From JAXLRU01 sp046330935 (GTDB taxonomy: Bacteria; Actinomycetota; Actinomycetes; Actinomycetales; Kineosporiaceae), in contig JAXLRU010000014.1 in assembly GCA_046330935.1 (NCBI GenBank), positions 1 through 54,577 of the forward strand: 54,577 nt of DNA, in the 5' to 3' direction. Position numbers and translations under genes: made by a program. This document shows, piece after piece, positions 33,917 to 42,533 of this stretch. The first letter of the stretch is position 1. Every line of letters starts with the position of its first letter. The notes under the pieces are model-generated. The model searched no databases and was not told the DNA's origin. It saw only the letters and a program-made list of their open reading frames with translations.

Positions 33917-36040
33917 TCAGCCAGTCGCCGACGGCGGCCGGTTCTGCGTGCCCCAGTCGCTGGGCTCCGGGCCCAGCTCGAGGTGCAGCACCCCGCCCCG
34001 GTGCACCTCGACGGCCGTCAGCCACGCGGCGTCCAGGGGCTTGCCGTTGAAGGTCGCCGCCTGCACGTACTGGACGGGGGCGGCACCGGTGAACTCGGCG
34101 TCGGAGGAGACCGGGCCCTCGACGAAACCGCTGGTCTCGATGACGAACTCGCGCTCGCCGCCCACCCGCAGCACGCTGCGCTCGAAGGCGGGGACGCTGA
34201 GCAGGAAGAGGTTCTGCCCGGCCACGGGGAACAGACCGAGGGAGGCCCACACGTACCAGGCCGACAGGCCGCCCGAGTCGTCGTTGCCCGGCAGGCCGCC
34301 CGCGCCGGTGCCGAACTGGTAGGTCAGGGCCGCGTGCACGACCTCGGCGGTGCGGTCGGGGCGCCCGGCGAAGTGGTAGGCGTAGGGCACCTCCATGTCG
34401 GGCTCGTTGTTGAGGCCCTCGAAGCGGTTGAGCCGGTAGCCGACCGCCATCTCGTTCGCCGGCGGGTTGACGCCGGGCTGGGTGACCGCGGGCTGCCCGA
34501 AGCCGAAGAAGGTGTCGAGCATCGCGACGAACGCGTCGTCGCCCCCCGCGAGCGCGATCCGTCCGGCCATGTCGTGCAGGAGGCGGAAGCTGTAGTTCCA
34601 CTTCCCGCCCTCGTAGAACTCCGAGTCCTTCAGCAGGCCGGTGGCCTCGTCGAAGGCGTTGGTCCACAGGTGCGCCCGGATGCCCAGCTCCTCGGCCAGC
34701 CGCCTGTCCCCCAGGCCGCGCGCGACGCGGGCGGTGCAGTGGTAGGCCGTGGCGAGGTCCAGGGTGTGCGTGATGGGGTGCACGATGCCGTGCTCGAAGA
34801 AGTCCTCGCCGTACATGCGGCGCAGGTCGTCCTGCATGTGCACCAGCACCCACGACCAGTCGAGGTCGCCCACCCCCAGGGTGAACGCGTCGGCGAGGGC
34901 CGTGTGCACGAGGGCCGAGCCCTGGCGGAAGAACCGGTCGGCACCGCGGGCCATGCGGTACCCGATCGGGAAGTTGCCCTCCTCCTCGCACACCCGGGTC
35001 AGCGACTCGAGCAGGTCGGCGGCCTTGTCGGGGGCGATCGCCATGAGCAGCGGCAGCTGGGTCTTGTAGATGTCCCACATCGTGCAGACGTCGAAGGCGA
35101 ACGGCCCGGGCGTGGGCCAGAACGGGCTCTCGTCGTCACCGAAGCACGGCTTGATCAGCGAGTGGTACAGGGCGGTGGCGAACACCTGGCGGCGGGAAGG
35201 GGTGCCGCCCGAGACCTCGACCCGGCCCACGTGATCGGCCCACGCGGCCTGCGTCCGGCCGCGGACGGCGTCGAAGGCCAGCTCGTGCTCCCCGCACTCG
35301 GCGCGCAGGTTGTCCCGCGCCTGCTCGCAGCCGCGCAGGGAGAACCCGAGCCGGATCTCGATCGTCTGACCGGCCTTCACCGGGCCGCGGAACAGCAGGC
35401 CGAACGGGCGCAGCGTGGTGTGCCGGATGCTGTCGAAGTCGAGCCGGGTGCCGCCGTCGATGAGCCGGCGGTCGTGCCAGAGCATCTGCCGCCAGCCGGG
35501 CGCATCGCACTCCATGGCCACCGACAGCGGCACGCCCTCCATGACCACGGTGCCCTGCGCCTGCCCGTGGCCGAGGCTCTCGATCTGCGCCCGCAGCGGC
35601 ACGGTGCGCCCGTGCTCGATGATCAGACCGCCGGTCGACAGGTCGACGACGACGCGCGCCTGGCGGTGCTCCGGGAACGTGTACCGGTGGACGGCCACCT
35701 TGCGGCCCACGGTGATCTCGCACCGGATGCCGGTCTCCAAGGTCGTCGCGTAGTACCCGGGAGCCGCCACCTCGTCGGCCAGCGCCCATTCGGTGCCCAG
35801 GTCGTCGAGGGGGTCGATCATCGGGGAGACGCGGACGTAGTTGTAGTACTTGCGGATCGCGCCCGTGCCCGACTGCTGGAAGTGCGTGAAACCCGACGCC
35901 TGGTGCCGCGCGTGGAGGAGGTCGGGCACGCCCTCGGTGTTCTTGCGGTACAGCCCGTACCCCGTGGGGTAGGCGCCGGAATAGGCGCACGCCGAGACCA
36001 TGCCGAGGGGGAACGTGGCGCCGGGGTGCGTGTTGCCCAC
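33917..36040 (-). CDS. GH92 family glycoside hydrolase (alpha-mannosidase type)
   Basis: The protein of at least 707 residues matches GH92, calcium-dependent exo-alpha-mannosidases. It shows GNTHPGATFPLGMVSACAYS, GFTHFQQSGTGAIRKYYNY, CTMWDIYKTQLPLLMAIAP and GAGGLPGNDDSGGLSAWYVW, the catalytic-domain region. The first canonical start is GTG 36040, but clear family sequence continues upstream in the same frame to a TAG at 36146-36148 (see the next entry). No signal peptide is seen, which is odd for an enzyme of external glycans, although some actinobacterial GH92 are cytosolic. It lies upstream of the glycosyltransferase gene on the same strand, 201 bp apart. Confidence 0.85.
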   Translation of the reverse strand: MGNTHPGATFPLGMVSACAYSGAYPTGYGLYRKNTEGVPDLLHARHQASGFTHFQQSGTGAIRKYYNYVRVSPMIDPLDDLGTEWALADEVAAPGYYATTLETGIRCEITVGRKVAVHRYTFPEHRQARVVVDLSTGGLIIEHGRTVPLRAQIESLGHGQAQGTVVMEGVPLSVAMECDAPGWRQMLWHDRRLIDGGTRLDFDSIRHTTLRPFGLLFRGPVKAGQTIEIRLGFSLRGCEQARDNLRAECGEHELAFDAVRGRTQAAWADHVGRVEVSGGTPSRRQVFATALYHSLIKPCFGDDESPFWPTPGPFAFDVCTMWDIYKTQLPLLMAIAPDKAADLLESLTRVCEEEGNFPIGYRMARGADRFFRQGSALVHTALADAFTLGVGDLDWSWVLVHMQDDLRRMYGEDFFEHGIVHPITHTLDLATAYHCTARVARGLGDRRLAEELGIRAHLWTNAFDEATGLLKDSEFYEGGKWNYSFRLLHDMAGRIALAGGDDAFVAMLDTFFGFGQPAVTQPGVNPPANEMAVGYRLNRFEGLNNEPDMEVPYAYHFAGRPDRTAEVVHAALTYQFGTGAGGLPGNDDSGGLSAWYVWASLGLFPVAGQNLFLLSVPAFERSVLRVGGEREFVIETSGFVEGPVSSDAEFTGAAPVQYVQAATFNGKPLDAAWLTAVEVHRGGVLHLELGPEPSDWGTQNRPPSATG

Positions 36041-36145
36041 CTGGGGCTTCGGCCACCACCACGTGGCGGCCAGGCCGTGCTGCTCAGGCAGGGCGGTGGC
36101 CGCGGTACCGATGAAGGGATCGATGTCGTCGAGGATCCCCGCAGG
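36041..36145 (-). other. Probable N-terminal coding extension of the GH92 gene lacking a canonical start
   Basis: The reading frame upstream of GTG 36040 encodes LDDIDPFIGTAATALPEQHG followed by LAATWWWPKPQ, which contains the GH92 N-terminal hallmark DPFIGT. It is open to TAG (36146-36148) yet has no ATG, GTG or TTG. The codon before the L-D-D stretch is ATC (36134-36136), where one base change would give ATG. No promoter was fixed in the rest of the 331-bp gap to 36371. Confidence 0.6.
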
Positions 36146-36371
36146 CTAGCGCGCGGGCGCCCGGCCGAGGTTTCACGGCCGTGAACGATCACGGCGCGTG
36201 TCGCGCACCGCGTCCGCCGTCGGCGTGGCCCTCCACGGCCGCCCTCCCGTGTGTCCGGACGGTGAACTCTGCGCCGCGGGGAGCACGTTCCGCTCCGGGA
36301 GAGTTGACCGCCCTTCCCCGGCCGCGTCACCCTCGACGGGAGGCCCGCGCGGGCCGGGACGGGGAACCGAC

Positions 36372-36950
36372 ATGGCAGTGATCCCGCTGGACGACACGGT
36401 TCCCGGAACCCGCCCCGCGCCGTCGCCGTGGCGCGTGGCCGTCGGCCTGGTCCTCACCGTCGCGGTGGCCGTCGCTTGCCTGGCCCTGCTCAGCCGCGGG
36501 CGCCTCGAGGGCACGACCGGCAGCGAGGTGGGCATCTCTCGGCTCGGCCCGCAGGATCCGGCCGCCGTGGGCATGTTGTTCGTGCGCAACGGCGGCCGAT
36601 CCCCCGCCACCATCGTCGACGTCCGGGTGACGGGCTCCGACGTCGATCGTCGTGGCGTCCTGGTGGGGCCGGCCCTGCTCGTGCACGCTCCCGACTCGGC
36701 CGCCTTCGGCGCCGGGCGCGGGTGGCCCCCCACCGCGATCCCGCCCGGCAAGGCGGTGCCCGCCGAGGGCGCGACGATCGCTGCCGGTTCCTCGGCCGAG
36801 CTCGTCCTGCGCCTGCAGGTCACCGACGGCGGGCTGCACCACCTGGACGCGGTCGAGGTGGTCTACCGGCAGTCGGGCCGCACGCATCGCGTCCTCACAG
36901 GGCCCTCAATCGAGCTGTGCCCGCAGGAGTGCCCCGTCGACGAGCCCTGA
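36372..36950 (+). CDS. Single-pass membrane protein of unknown function
   Basis: The 192-residue protein has a short cytoplasmic part, one hydrophobic helix (WRVAVGLVLTVAVAVACLALL) and about 140 external residues that look beta-rich (VGMLFVRNGGRSPATIVDVR, LVLRLQVTDGGLHHLDAVEV) and end with two cysteines in LCPQECPVDEP. I recognise no family. ATG 36372 follows GGGGAACC. It is divergent from GH92, and its stop is 18 bp from the convergent VOC gene. Confidence 0.7.
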   Translation: MAVIPLDDTVPGTRPAPSPWRVAVGLVLTVAVAVACLALLSRGRLEGTTGSEVGISRLGPQDPAAVGMLFVRNGGRSPATIVDVRVTGSDVDRRGVLVGPALLVHAPDSAAFGAGRGWPPTAIPPGKAVPAEGATIAAGSSAELVLRLQVTDGGLHHLDAVEVVYRQSGRTHRVLTGPSIELCPQECPVDEP

Positions 36951-36968
36951 TCCTCGCTCGCGAGCACC

Positions 36969-37451
36969 TCAGGGGATGCGTGCGATGCCGTTCACGAGCG
37001 GGAAGGCGGGGTTGAAGGCGACCTCCCACAGGTGGCCGTCGGGGTCGGCGCCGTACCCGCTGTAGCCCGCGTGATCCCCCATGTCGAGCCAGTGCGGGGG
37101 CTTCACGATCGTGCCGCCGGCGTCCGCGATCGCCTGGATGCCGGCGTCCACCGCCGGCGCCGAGGCGACGTTGACGGCGAGGGTGACGCCCGAGTACCGC
37201 GGGCCGCTCGGCGGCGGGCCGGGCTCGAGCCGAGCGTCGCCGGCGAGCTCCGCCCAGCCGAACAGGCCGAGCGCGAGACTGCCCGCGTCGAACCAGGTGA
37301 TCACGCCCGGCCACTCGGGCCCGATCCGCTCCCAGCCCAGTGCGGAGTAGAAGGCGGCCGACCGTTCCACGTCCGCGACGCCGAGGGTGACGATCGCGAG
37401 GGCGGGAGGCAGTCCGGGCGGGGGCGATGCGGGCGCGGTCTCGTCGGTCAT
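36969..37451 (-). CDS. VOC (glyoxalase/bleomycin resistance) family protein
   Basis: The 160-residue protein has two beta-alpha-beta-beta-beta repeats: VTLGVADVERSAAFYSALGW, then VTLAVNVASAPAVDAGIQAI and GYSGYGADPDGHLWEVAFNP. The final DPDGHLWE is the metal and substrate site of many VOC enzymes. Its own reaction is unknown. ATG 37451 overlaps the GH43 stop as ATGA, so it is the last gene of the carbohydrate uptake operon, which suggests a role in the same catabolism or simple fortuitous joining. Confidence 0.85.
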   Translation of the reverse strand: MTDETAPASPPPGLPPALAIVTLGVADVERSAAFYSALGWERIGPEWPGVITWFDAGSLALGLFGWAELAGDARLEPGPPPSGPRYSGVTLAVNVASAPAVDAGIQAIADAGGTIVKPPHWLDMGDHAGYSGYGADPDGHLWEVAFNPAFPLVNGIARIP

Positions 37452-38446
37452 GCGCCCACTCCACCATCGCCACCGATCCGCCTCACCACCGGGGCCCGCT
37501 GCTGCACCGCGCGGGGCCCGTCGACGACCGGGCCCGACGGCGTCCACGTCAGCGGGGACAACCACATCCGGCGCGCGGTCCCCTCGACGTCCCAGGCGTG
37601 GTGGACCAGCCAGTCCGTCCCGGCGTCGTCGGTGAGGACGCTCGCATGCCCGGGCCCGAGCGCGACGCCGGGCACCGTCCGGACGACGCTCGCGCCGTCC
37701 CCGACGGGCGTCCAGGGACCGAGCGGCGAGTCGGCGACGACGGCGCCCACCCCGTAGGACTCCCCCTGCCAGTTGCCGCCGGAGTACAGGCACCAGTAGC
37801 GGCCCTGCCGGTGGACGCAGAACGCCCCCTCGCACGTGTACCAGTCGAGCTCGCGCCCGTACATCGAGCGGCCGGCGAGGAAGAGCTGCCACTGCCCCGA
37901 CGCCGTCACGACCGGCCGCGGGTCGCCTGCCGGCCGGGTCGGCGTGAGCAGGCGATCGACGACGATCACGGTGCCCGCGAGCGCGCCGTCCGGCAGGTCC
38001 TCGTACCGGTCGACGCAGGAGAACAGCCACAGCCCGCCGTCGGCGTCCCGGAACGGGTGCGGGTCGATCGCGAACGGCTCCGACGGCGACAGCTCGACGC
38101 CGAGGTCGGCGTACGGCCCGCCGGGCACCTCGCTGCAGGCCACCCGCAGCCGGTGCCCGCGGTCGGCCACGCCCGCCGAGTAGTACAGCCAGTAGGCCCC
38201 GTCGTGGGCGATCACCTCGGGCGCCCAGTGGTGGGTGGCCTCCTGCGGCACGGTCGCGGCGTCCAGGACCGGTCCGCCCTGACGCCAGGTGAGCAGGTCG
38301 TCCGAGGCCAGCGCCACGAGCGCCTGGGCGTCCTCCCCGGGGCCGGTGCCGAACGCGTGGAACCGACCGCCGGGGGCGCCCGGCCCCGCGTCCAGGACGA
38401 ACGGGTCGCCGAGGTAGCCGGGCCAGACGGGGTTGGTGAACGTCAT
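37448..38446 (-). CDS. GH43 family glycoside hydrolase
   Basis: The 332-residue protein is a five-bladed beta-propeller hydrolase. It has the general base Asp in YLGDPFVLD, TTHHWAPEVIAHDG as THHWAPEVIAHDGAYWLYYS, a middle Asp in FAIDPHPFRDADGGLWLF and the acid Glu in WYTCEGAFCVHRQGRYWCLY. GH43 enzymes remove arabinose or xylose from plant polysaccharides or oligosaccharides. No signal peptide is present, so it would cut imported oligosaccharides in the cytoplasm. It overlaps the permease stop and the VOC start as ATGA, fully coupled in the operon. Confidence 0.88.
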   Translation of the reverse strand: MTFTNPVWPGYLGDPFVLDAGPGAPGGRFHAFGTGPGEDAQALVALASDDLLTWRQGGPVLDAATVPQEATHHWAPEVIAHDGAYWLYYSAGVADRGHRLRVACSEVPGGPYADLGVELSPSEPFAIDPHPFRDADGGLWLFSCVDRYEDLPDGALAGTVIVVDRLLTPTRPAGDPRPVVTASGQWQLFLAGRSMYGRELDWYTCEGAFCVHRQGRYWCLYSGGNWQGESYGVGAVVADSPLGPWTPVGDGASVVRTVPGVALGPGHASVLTDDAGTDWLVHHAWDVEGTARRMWLSPLTWTPSGPVVDGPRAVQQRAPVVRRIGGDGGVGA

Positions 38447-39342
38447 CCCTTGAGGCCCGCCCGGGAGACGCCCTCCACGACGTAACGCTGCGCGGCCACG
38501 TACAGCAGCAGCACGGGGACGCTGGCGACCATCGCCCCCGCCATCAGCAGGTCGTACCGGACGGCGTTGGCGTTCTGCAGCGTCGACAGGCCCGCGGGCA
38601 GCGTCTGCGTCTCCGGGGAGAACAGCACGTACACCGGCCAGAGGAAGTCGTTCCAGTTGGTGAGGAACGACAGCAGGGCCAGGGTGGCCAGTGCGGGCCG
38701 CGACAGCGGCAGGATGACGCTGCGGAACGTCCGCCACCGGCTCGCGCCGTCGAGGAACGCCGCCTCCTCCAGCTCCTTCGGCAGGCCGAGGAAGAACTGC
38801 CGGAGGAAGAACACGCCGAACGCGCCGGCGGCCCCGGGGACGATCACGGCGAGCAGCGTGTCGAGCCAGCCGAGCCGCCCCACGATCAAGTAGTTCGGGA
38901 TCAGCAGGATCACCGGCGGCACGAACAGCGTCGCGACGATCACCCCGAACACGGCCTTGCGACCGGGGAAGTCGATCCTCGCCAGCGCGTAGGCCGCCAT
39001 CGACGCCGTCACGAGGATGAGCAGGGTCTGCGCCGTCGCCGACAGCAGGCTGTTGACGAACCAGCGCAGCACCGGCGTGCCCGGGGTGTTCAGCACGGTG
39101 TCGTAGGCGCCGAGCGTGGGGTCGCGCGGGATCCACTGCGGGTCGGGCGAGCCGGCGTCCGCCGTCGTCTTGAACGACGTCACCAGCATGTACACCAGCG
39201 GGGAGACGAAGGCGAGGGCGAGCACCCCGAGGACGCCGTACAGCAGCGCCCGCTTCACCGCCCGGCCCGCGGGGGGCGCGCTGCGCGGCGGGTCCTGCGG
39301 TGCGGGGGCGGGTGCCGGTCGGTCGGTCAGGGTCGCGCTCAT
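38443..39342 (-). CDS. Sugar ABC transporter permease, MalG type
   Basis: The 299-residue protein has six predicted helices and the inner-membrane transporter EAA loop (LEEAAFLDGASRWRTFRSVI with the conserved G, and ILPLSRPAL). A Pro/Ala-rich cytosolic N-terminus precedes the first helix (LLYGVLGVLALAFVSPLVYM). It forms the carbohydrate channel with the MalF-type partner. The start overlaps the upstream permease stop, and its stop overlaps the GH43 start, both as ATGA. Confidence 0.93.
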   Translation of the reverse strand: MSATLTDRPAPAPAPQDPPRSAPPAGRAVKRALLYGVLGVLALAFVSPLVYMLVTSFKTTADAGSPDPQWIPRDPTLGAYDTVLNTPGTPVLRWFVNSLLSATAQTLLILVTASMAAYALARIDFPGRKAVFGVIVATLFVPPVILLIPNYLIVGRLGWLDTLLAVIVPGAAGAFGVFFLRQFFLGLPKELEEAAFLDGASRWRTFRSVILPLSRPALATLALLSFLTNWNDFLWPVYVLFSPETQTLPAGLSTLQNANAVRYDLLMAGAMVASVPVLLLYVAAQRYVVEGVSRAGLKG

Positions 39343-40400
39343 CGGGGGCTCCTGTCCTGCCGGGCGACCGCGTCGTCGCGGACGTCGAGGGTGCGGGCGG
39401 CCGCTGCGCCGCCGTCGGGCAGGTCCAGGACCTCGCCCACCTGCGGGGACGCCGCGTCGTCCGGCTCCTGGGCGCCCGCCGCGGTGGCGGAGCGCCGGGC
39501 CGTGTCCCGCTCGCGGAACAGCCAGAACACGACCACGCTGACGACCGCGAGGAACACGGTGAAGATCATCGACATGGCCGAGGCGGTGCCGGCGTTGAAG
39601 TTCGTCAGGCCCGTGTCGGCGATCTGGTAGATCGCGGTGCGGGTCTGGGTGCCCGGGCCGCCCTGCGTCATCAGGTACGACTGCCCGAACATGTTGACCG
39701 AGGCGATGATCGTCACCGAGGTGACGAAGACGAGCACCGGCCGCAGCCCCGGCAGCGTGACGTTGCGGAACCGCTGCCACGCCCCCGCGCCGTCGACCTT
39801 CGCCGCCTCGTACAGCTCCGGCGAGATGTCCTGCAGCGCGGCCAGGTAGATGACGGCGTTGAAGCCGAGCGTCCACCACACCGTGACGCCGACGAGCGAG
39901 ATCCACGCCCACGGCAGCTGGGTGAGCCACGGCGTCGTCCCGCCCAGCCCCACGGCGTCCAGGTAGTGGTTGACCAGCCCGATGTTCGTGTCGAGCAGGT
40001 ACCGCCACAGCAGCGCGACGACCGCCACGCCGAGCACGTACGGGGCGAAGAAGACCGCGCGGAACACCGTGCGCCCCCGCAGCCGCAGGTTCATCAGCAT
40101 GGCCACCGCGAGCGGCAGCACCAGCAACAGGGGCACCGACGCGGCCGCGAAGATCGCCGTCCCCCGCATCGCGGTCCAGAAGCTCGCCGCGTACGGGCTG
40201 CTGCCGTCGAGCAGGCCGGTGTAGTTCTCCAGGCCCACCCAGGGGCGTCGCTCCAGCGTGTAGTCGTACTCGTGGAAGCTGATCCACACCCCGAAGGCGA
40301 TCGGGGCGAGCACGAAGACCGTGAAGACGACGAGGTAGGGGGCCAGGAACAGCCACCCGTCGCGACGGTCGGCCTTCCGCATCGTGGCAGCGGTGCTCAT
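39339..40400 (-). CDS. Sugar ABC transporter permease, MalF type
   Basis: The 353-residue permease has helices starting with GWLFLAPYLVVFTVFVLAPI and an EAA loop (ELYEAAKVDGAGAWQRFRNV, TLPGLRPVL). It has an unusually long hydrophilic C-terminal tail of about 60 residues (RERDTARRSATAAGAQEPDD to the end). It pairs with the MalG-type permease. The start at 40400 overlaps the binding-protein stop as TGATG. No ATPase gene is present, so a shared MsiK-like ATPase elsewhere is presumed. Confidence 0.93.
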   Translation of the reverse strand: MSTAATMRKADRRDGWLFLAPYLVVFTVFVLAPIAFGVWISFHEYDYTLERRPWVGLENYTGLLDGSSPYAASFWTAMRGTAIFAAASVPLLLVLPLAVAMLMNLRLRGRTVFRAVFFAPYVLGVAVVALLWRYLLDTNIGLVNHYLDAVGLGGTTPWLTQLPWAWISLVGVTVWWTLGFNAVIYLAALQDISPELYEAAKVDGAGAWQRFRNVTLPGLRPVLVFVTSVTIIASVNMFGQSYLMTQGGPGTQTRTAIYQIADTGLTNFNAGTASAMSMIFTVFLAVVSVVVFWLFRERDTARRSATAAGAQEPDDAASPQVGEVLDLPDGGAAAARTLDVRDDAVARQDRSPR

Positions 40401-41743
40401 CACGCCTCCCCGAACTTGCGCTGGTTGGCCCGCATCAGGGTGGTGGCCTGCGACGCCGCCGCGCGCAGGGCCGCCTGAGGGCTGGAACGGCCGAGGACGG
40501 CGTCGGAGACGGCGATCTCCAGCGTCTGCGCCTGCACCTCGCCGAGCGCGGGGATCTGGGGCAGGAACCGCATCGCCGGGATCGACGGGACGAGCGCCGC
40601 CTGGGGCAGCTTCCGGAACGCGGGGTCGTCGCGGGCCGTCGTCCGGGCCGGGATCAGGCCCGAACGCGCCCAGCCGGCCGAGTTCTCGAGCAGGAACCGC
40701 AGGAACGCCTTGGACGCCAGCAGCCGGTCGTCGTCGGGGCGCCGGGTGCGGAAGAGCACGAGCTGGTGGCTGTTGGCCCACACCGCGTCCTGGTCGCCGA
40801 TGCGGGGCAGGGGGTCGATCGACCAGCGCAGGTCGCTGGCGGTGTCGCGCAGGTCGTTGACCTGCCACACGCCGTCCCAGGTGTAGGCGCCGCGACCGTT
40901 CTTGAAGGCCGTGTACTGCGAGTCCGCGGCCACGTCGCGCGGGCTGTTGCCGTTGCGCACCTGCTCGACCATCCACTGCAGGGCCCGCACGCCGGCGTCG
41001 GAGTCGAACGTCGCCCGACTCCCGTCGGCCTGGTAGGGCTCCCCTCCGAACTGCCACAGCAGGGACAGGAAGATCAGGTGGGCGGGCCACACGTTGGGCA
41101 TCCAGAACGGCGTCGGCACGCCCTTGGCGCGCAGGTCCTGCAGCGTGGACTCGAACTCCGCGCGCGTGCGCGGCGCCGCGTCGGCGAGCGCGTCGTTGCG
41201 GTAGCTGCCCAGGGAGTGGACGTCGAGCGGCAGGCCGTAGCGCCGCCCGCCGTACACCCCGCCCTTCCAGGCCAGCTCGGGGAACTCACTCGCCTGCACG
41301 CCCAGCTCCCCGACGATGTCGTCGAGCGGGCTGATCGACTGGCGACCGGCCTGCGTGGCGAGCTGCTCCACGTGCATGGCGCCGACGTCGGGCCCCTTGC
41401 CGGCGTGCACCGCGGCCACGACCCGCTGGTAGTACTGCGCCCAGCGGACGACGTTCATCCGGACGGTGATCCGGTCCTGGCTGCGGTTGAACTGCTCCAC
41501 CAGGTCGCGCATGGCCGGGCCGTCGCCACCGGTGAAGCCGTTCCAGAACTCCACCTGCACCCGCCGGCCCACGTACTCGGCACCCAGCTGCGGCCCCGTC
41601 GCGGCGACCGGCCTCGCCGTCGCGCAGCCGGCCACCGTGCCCGCGAAGGCCGGCGTGCCCGCCGCCACCGCCGCCCACGTGAGGAACTGCCGCCGACCCA
41701 CACGCTGCGGGCCGCGCACGTCGTCCTGTTCGTCGCCCCTCAT
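40400..41743 (-). CDS. Carbohydrate ABC transporter substrate-binding lipoprotein
   Basis: The 447-residue family 1 solute-binding protein has a twin-arginine-like signal (GRRQFLTWAAVAAGTPAFAG) ending in the lipobox VAGC, so it is probably a Tat-exported lipoprotein. The mature part begins VQVEFWNGFTGGDGPAMRDL, typical of sugar-binding proteins, and includes GKGPDVGAMHVEQL and GAYTWDGVWQV. The sugar is unknown; the coupled GH43 hints at arabinose- or xylose-containing oligosaccharides. ATG 41743 has GAGGTGG upstream. It is the first gene of the transport operon. Confidence 0.92.
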   Translation of the reverse strand: MRGDEQDDVRGPQRVGRRQFLTWAAVAAGTPAFAGTVAGCATARPVAATGPQLGAEYVGRRVQVEFWNGFTGGDGPAMRDLVEQFNRSQDRITVRMNVVRWAQYYQRVVAAVHAGKGPDVGAMHVEQLATQAGRQSISPLDDIVGELGVQASEFPELAWKGGVYGGRRYGLPLDVHSLGSYRNDALADAAPRTRAEFESTLQDLRAKGVPTPFWMPNVWPAHLIFLSLLWQFGGEPYQADGSRATFDSDAGVRALQWMVEQVRNGNSPRDVAADSQYTAFKNGRGAYTWDGVWQVNDLRDTASDLRWSIDPLPRIGDQDAVWANSHQLVLFRTRRPDDDRLLASKAFLRFLLENSAGWARSGLIPARTTARDDPAFRKLPQAALVPSIPAMRFLPQIPALGEVQAQTLEIAVSDAVLGRSSPQAALRAAASQATTLMRANQRKFGEA

Positions 41744-41796
41744 GGTCACCACCTCGTCGTGGAACCTGCTGCGGACACTCGCTGCGGTGCGCCGGC

Positions 41797-41810
41797 CCGC
41801 CGGCCGGCGG
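41797..41810. promoter_or_regulatory. 14-bp GC palindrome upstream of the sugar operon
   Basis: CCGCCGGCCGGCGG is perfectly symmetric and lies in the 70-bp gap between the DUF5709 stop and the binding-protein start. It could be an operator for the transport operon or a short terminator for the DUF5709 gene. Confidence 0.35.
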
Positions 41811-41813
41811 CGT

Positions 41814-42389
41814 TCAGATGGTGGGTTCCTCGGCGCGGTCGCGGTCCAGGGCCGCGTCGGCCTCGTCGAGGTCGATGACGTGGACGGCGGCCTCCTCGGC
41901 GCTGGCCGCCCCGTCGTCGATGCCGACGTCGAGGCCCACGAGGTCCTTCTCGGAGTCCCAGGTGTCGACGCCGAAGCCGCCGTCGGTGTCGACGAGGCGG
42001 CCCGCGCGGGCGTCGCCGACCTCGCCGTCGTCGAGGACGCCGTCCTCGACGGCCCAGTCGGGCACCTCCCCCGCCAGCGGGTCACCGGTGTCCACGTCGT
42101 CGGGCACCGGCGTGTCCTCACCGGCGCGAGTGGACGGCGTGCCCTCCGCGAGGTCGATCTCCAGGTTCGGGTCGGGCAGCTCGCGCGCCACCCGCTGCTC
42201 CAGGGACTCCCCGTCGTGCTGCTCGGTGAGGGTGGTGCCGAACTCGTCGAGGGCGAGCGGGCGCTCCGGGGGCGAGTAGGACGTGGCCGCGAGCTCGTCG
42301 ACGCCGTTCTCCCCGAAGGCCTGGTCGATGTCGATCGCCCCGTCGTTGCTCTGGTCGTCCGGGCCGGGCTCGAAGATCGTCTCGCTCAT
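41814..42389 (-). CDS. DUF5709-like acidic protein
   Basis: The 191-residue protein is very acidic and probably disordered. It contains SYSPPERPLALDEFGTTLTE, QRVARELPDPN, DARAGRLVDTDGGFGVDTWD and EEAAVHVIDLDEAD, a pattern known from DUF5709 proteins found widely in actinomycetes. The function is unknown. ATG 42389 has GGAG upstream. It is divergent from the DinB-like gene and 70 bp upstream of the sugar operon. Confidence 0.8.
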   Translation of the reverse strand: MSETIFEPGPDDQSNDGAIDIDQAFGENGVDELAATSYSPPERPLALDEFGTTLTEQHDGESLEQRVARELPDPNLEIDLAEGTPSTRAGEDTPVPDDVDTGDPLAGEVPDWAVEDGVLDDGEVGDARAGRLVDTDGGFGVDTWDSEKDLVGLDVGIDDGAASAEEAAVHVIDLDEADAALDRDRAEEPTI

Positions 42390-42533
42390 GGGGGCTCCTG
42401 GTTCGTGGCGGGCGCTGCCCCCCTGCCGTACCCGCCCGCACCACCCCGCATCCGCGGATCGGCAGGCCACTCGTGCCGTGCGAGGCGCAGAAACCCCGCG
42501 CGGTGACGCGCTCCGGCACGCCAGGATCGGCCC

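Noticed and set aside
32567..36184. About 1,200-codon plus-strand frame opposite the GT4 and GH92 genes
   Set aside because: Composition is Arg/Gly/Val-rich shadow sequence with no motif, and the minus strand holds well-supported genes.
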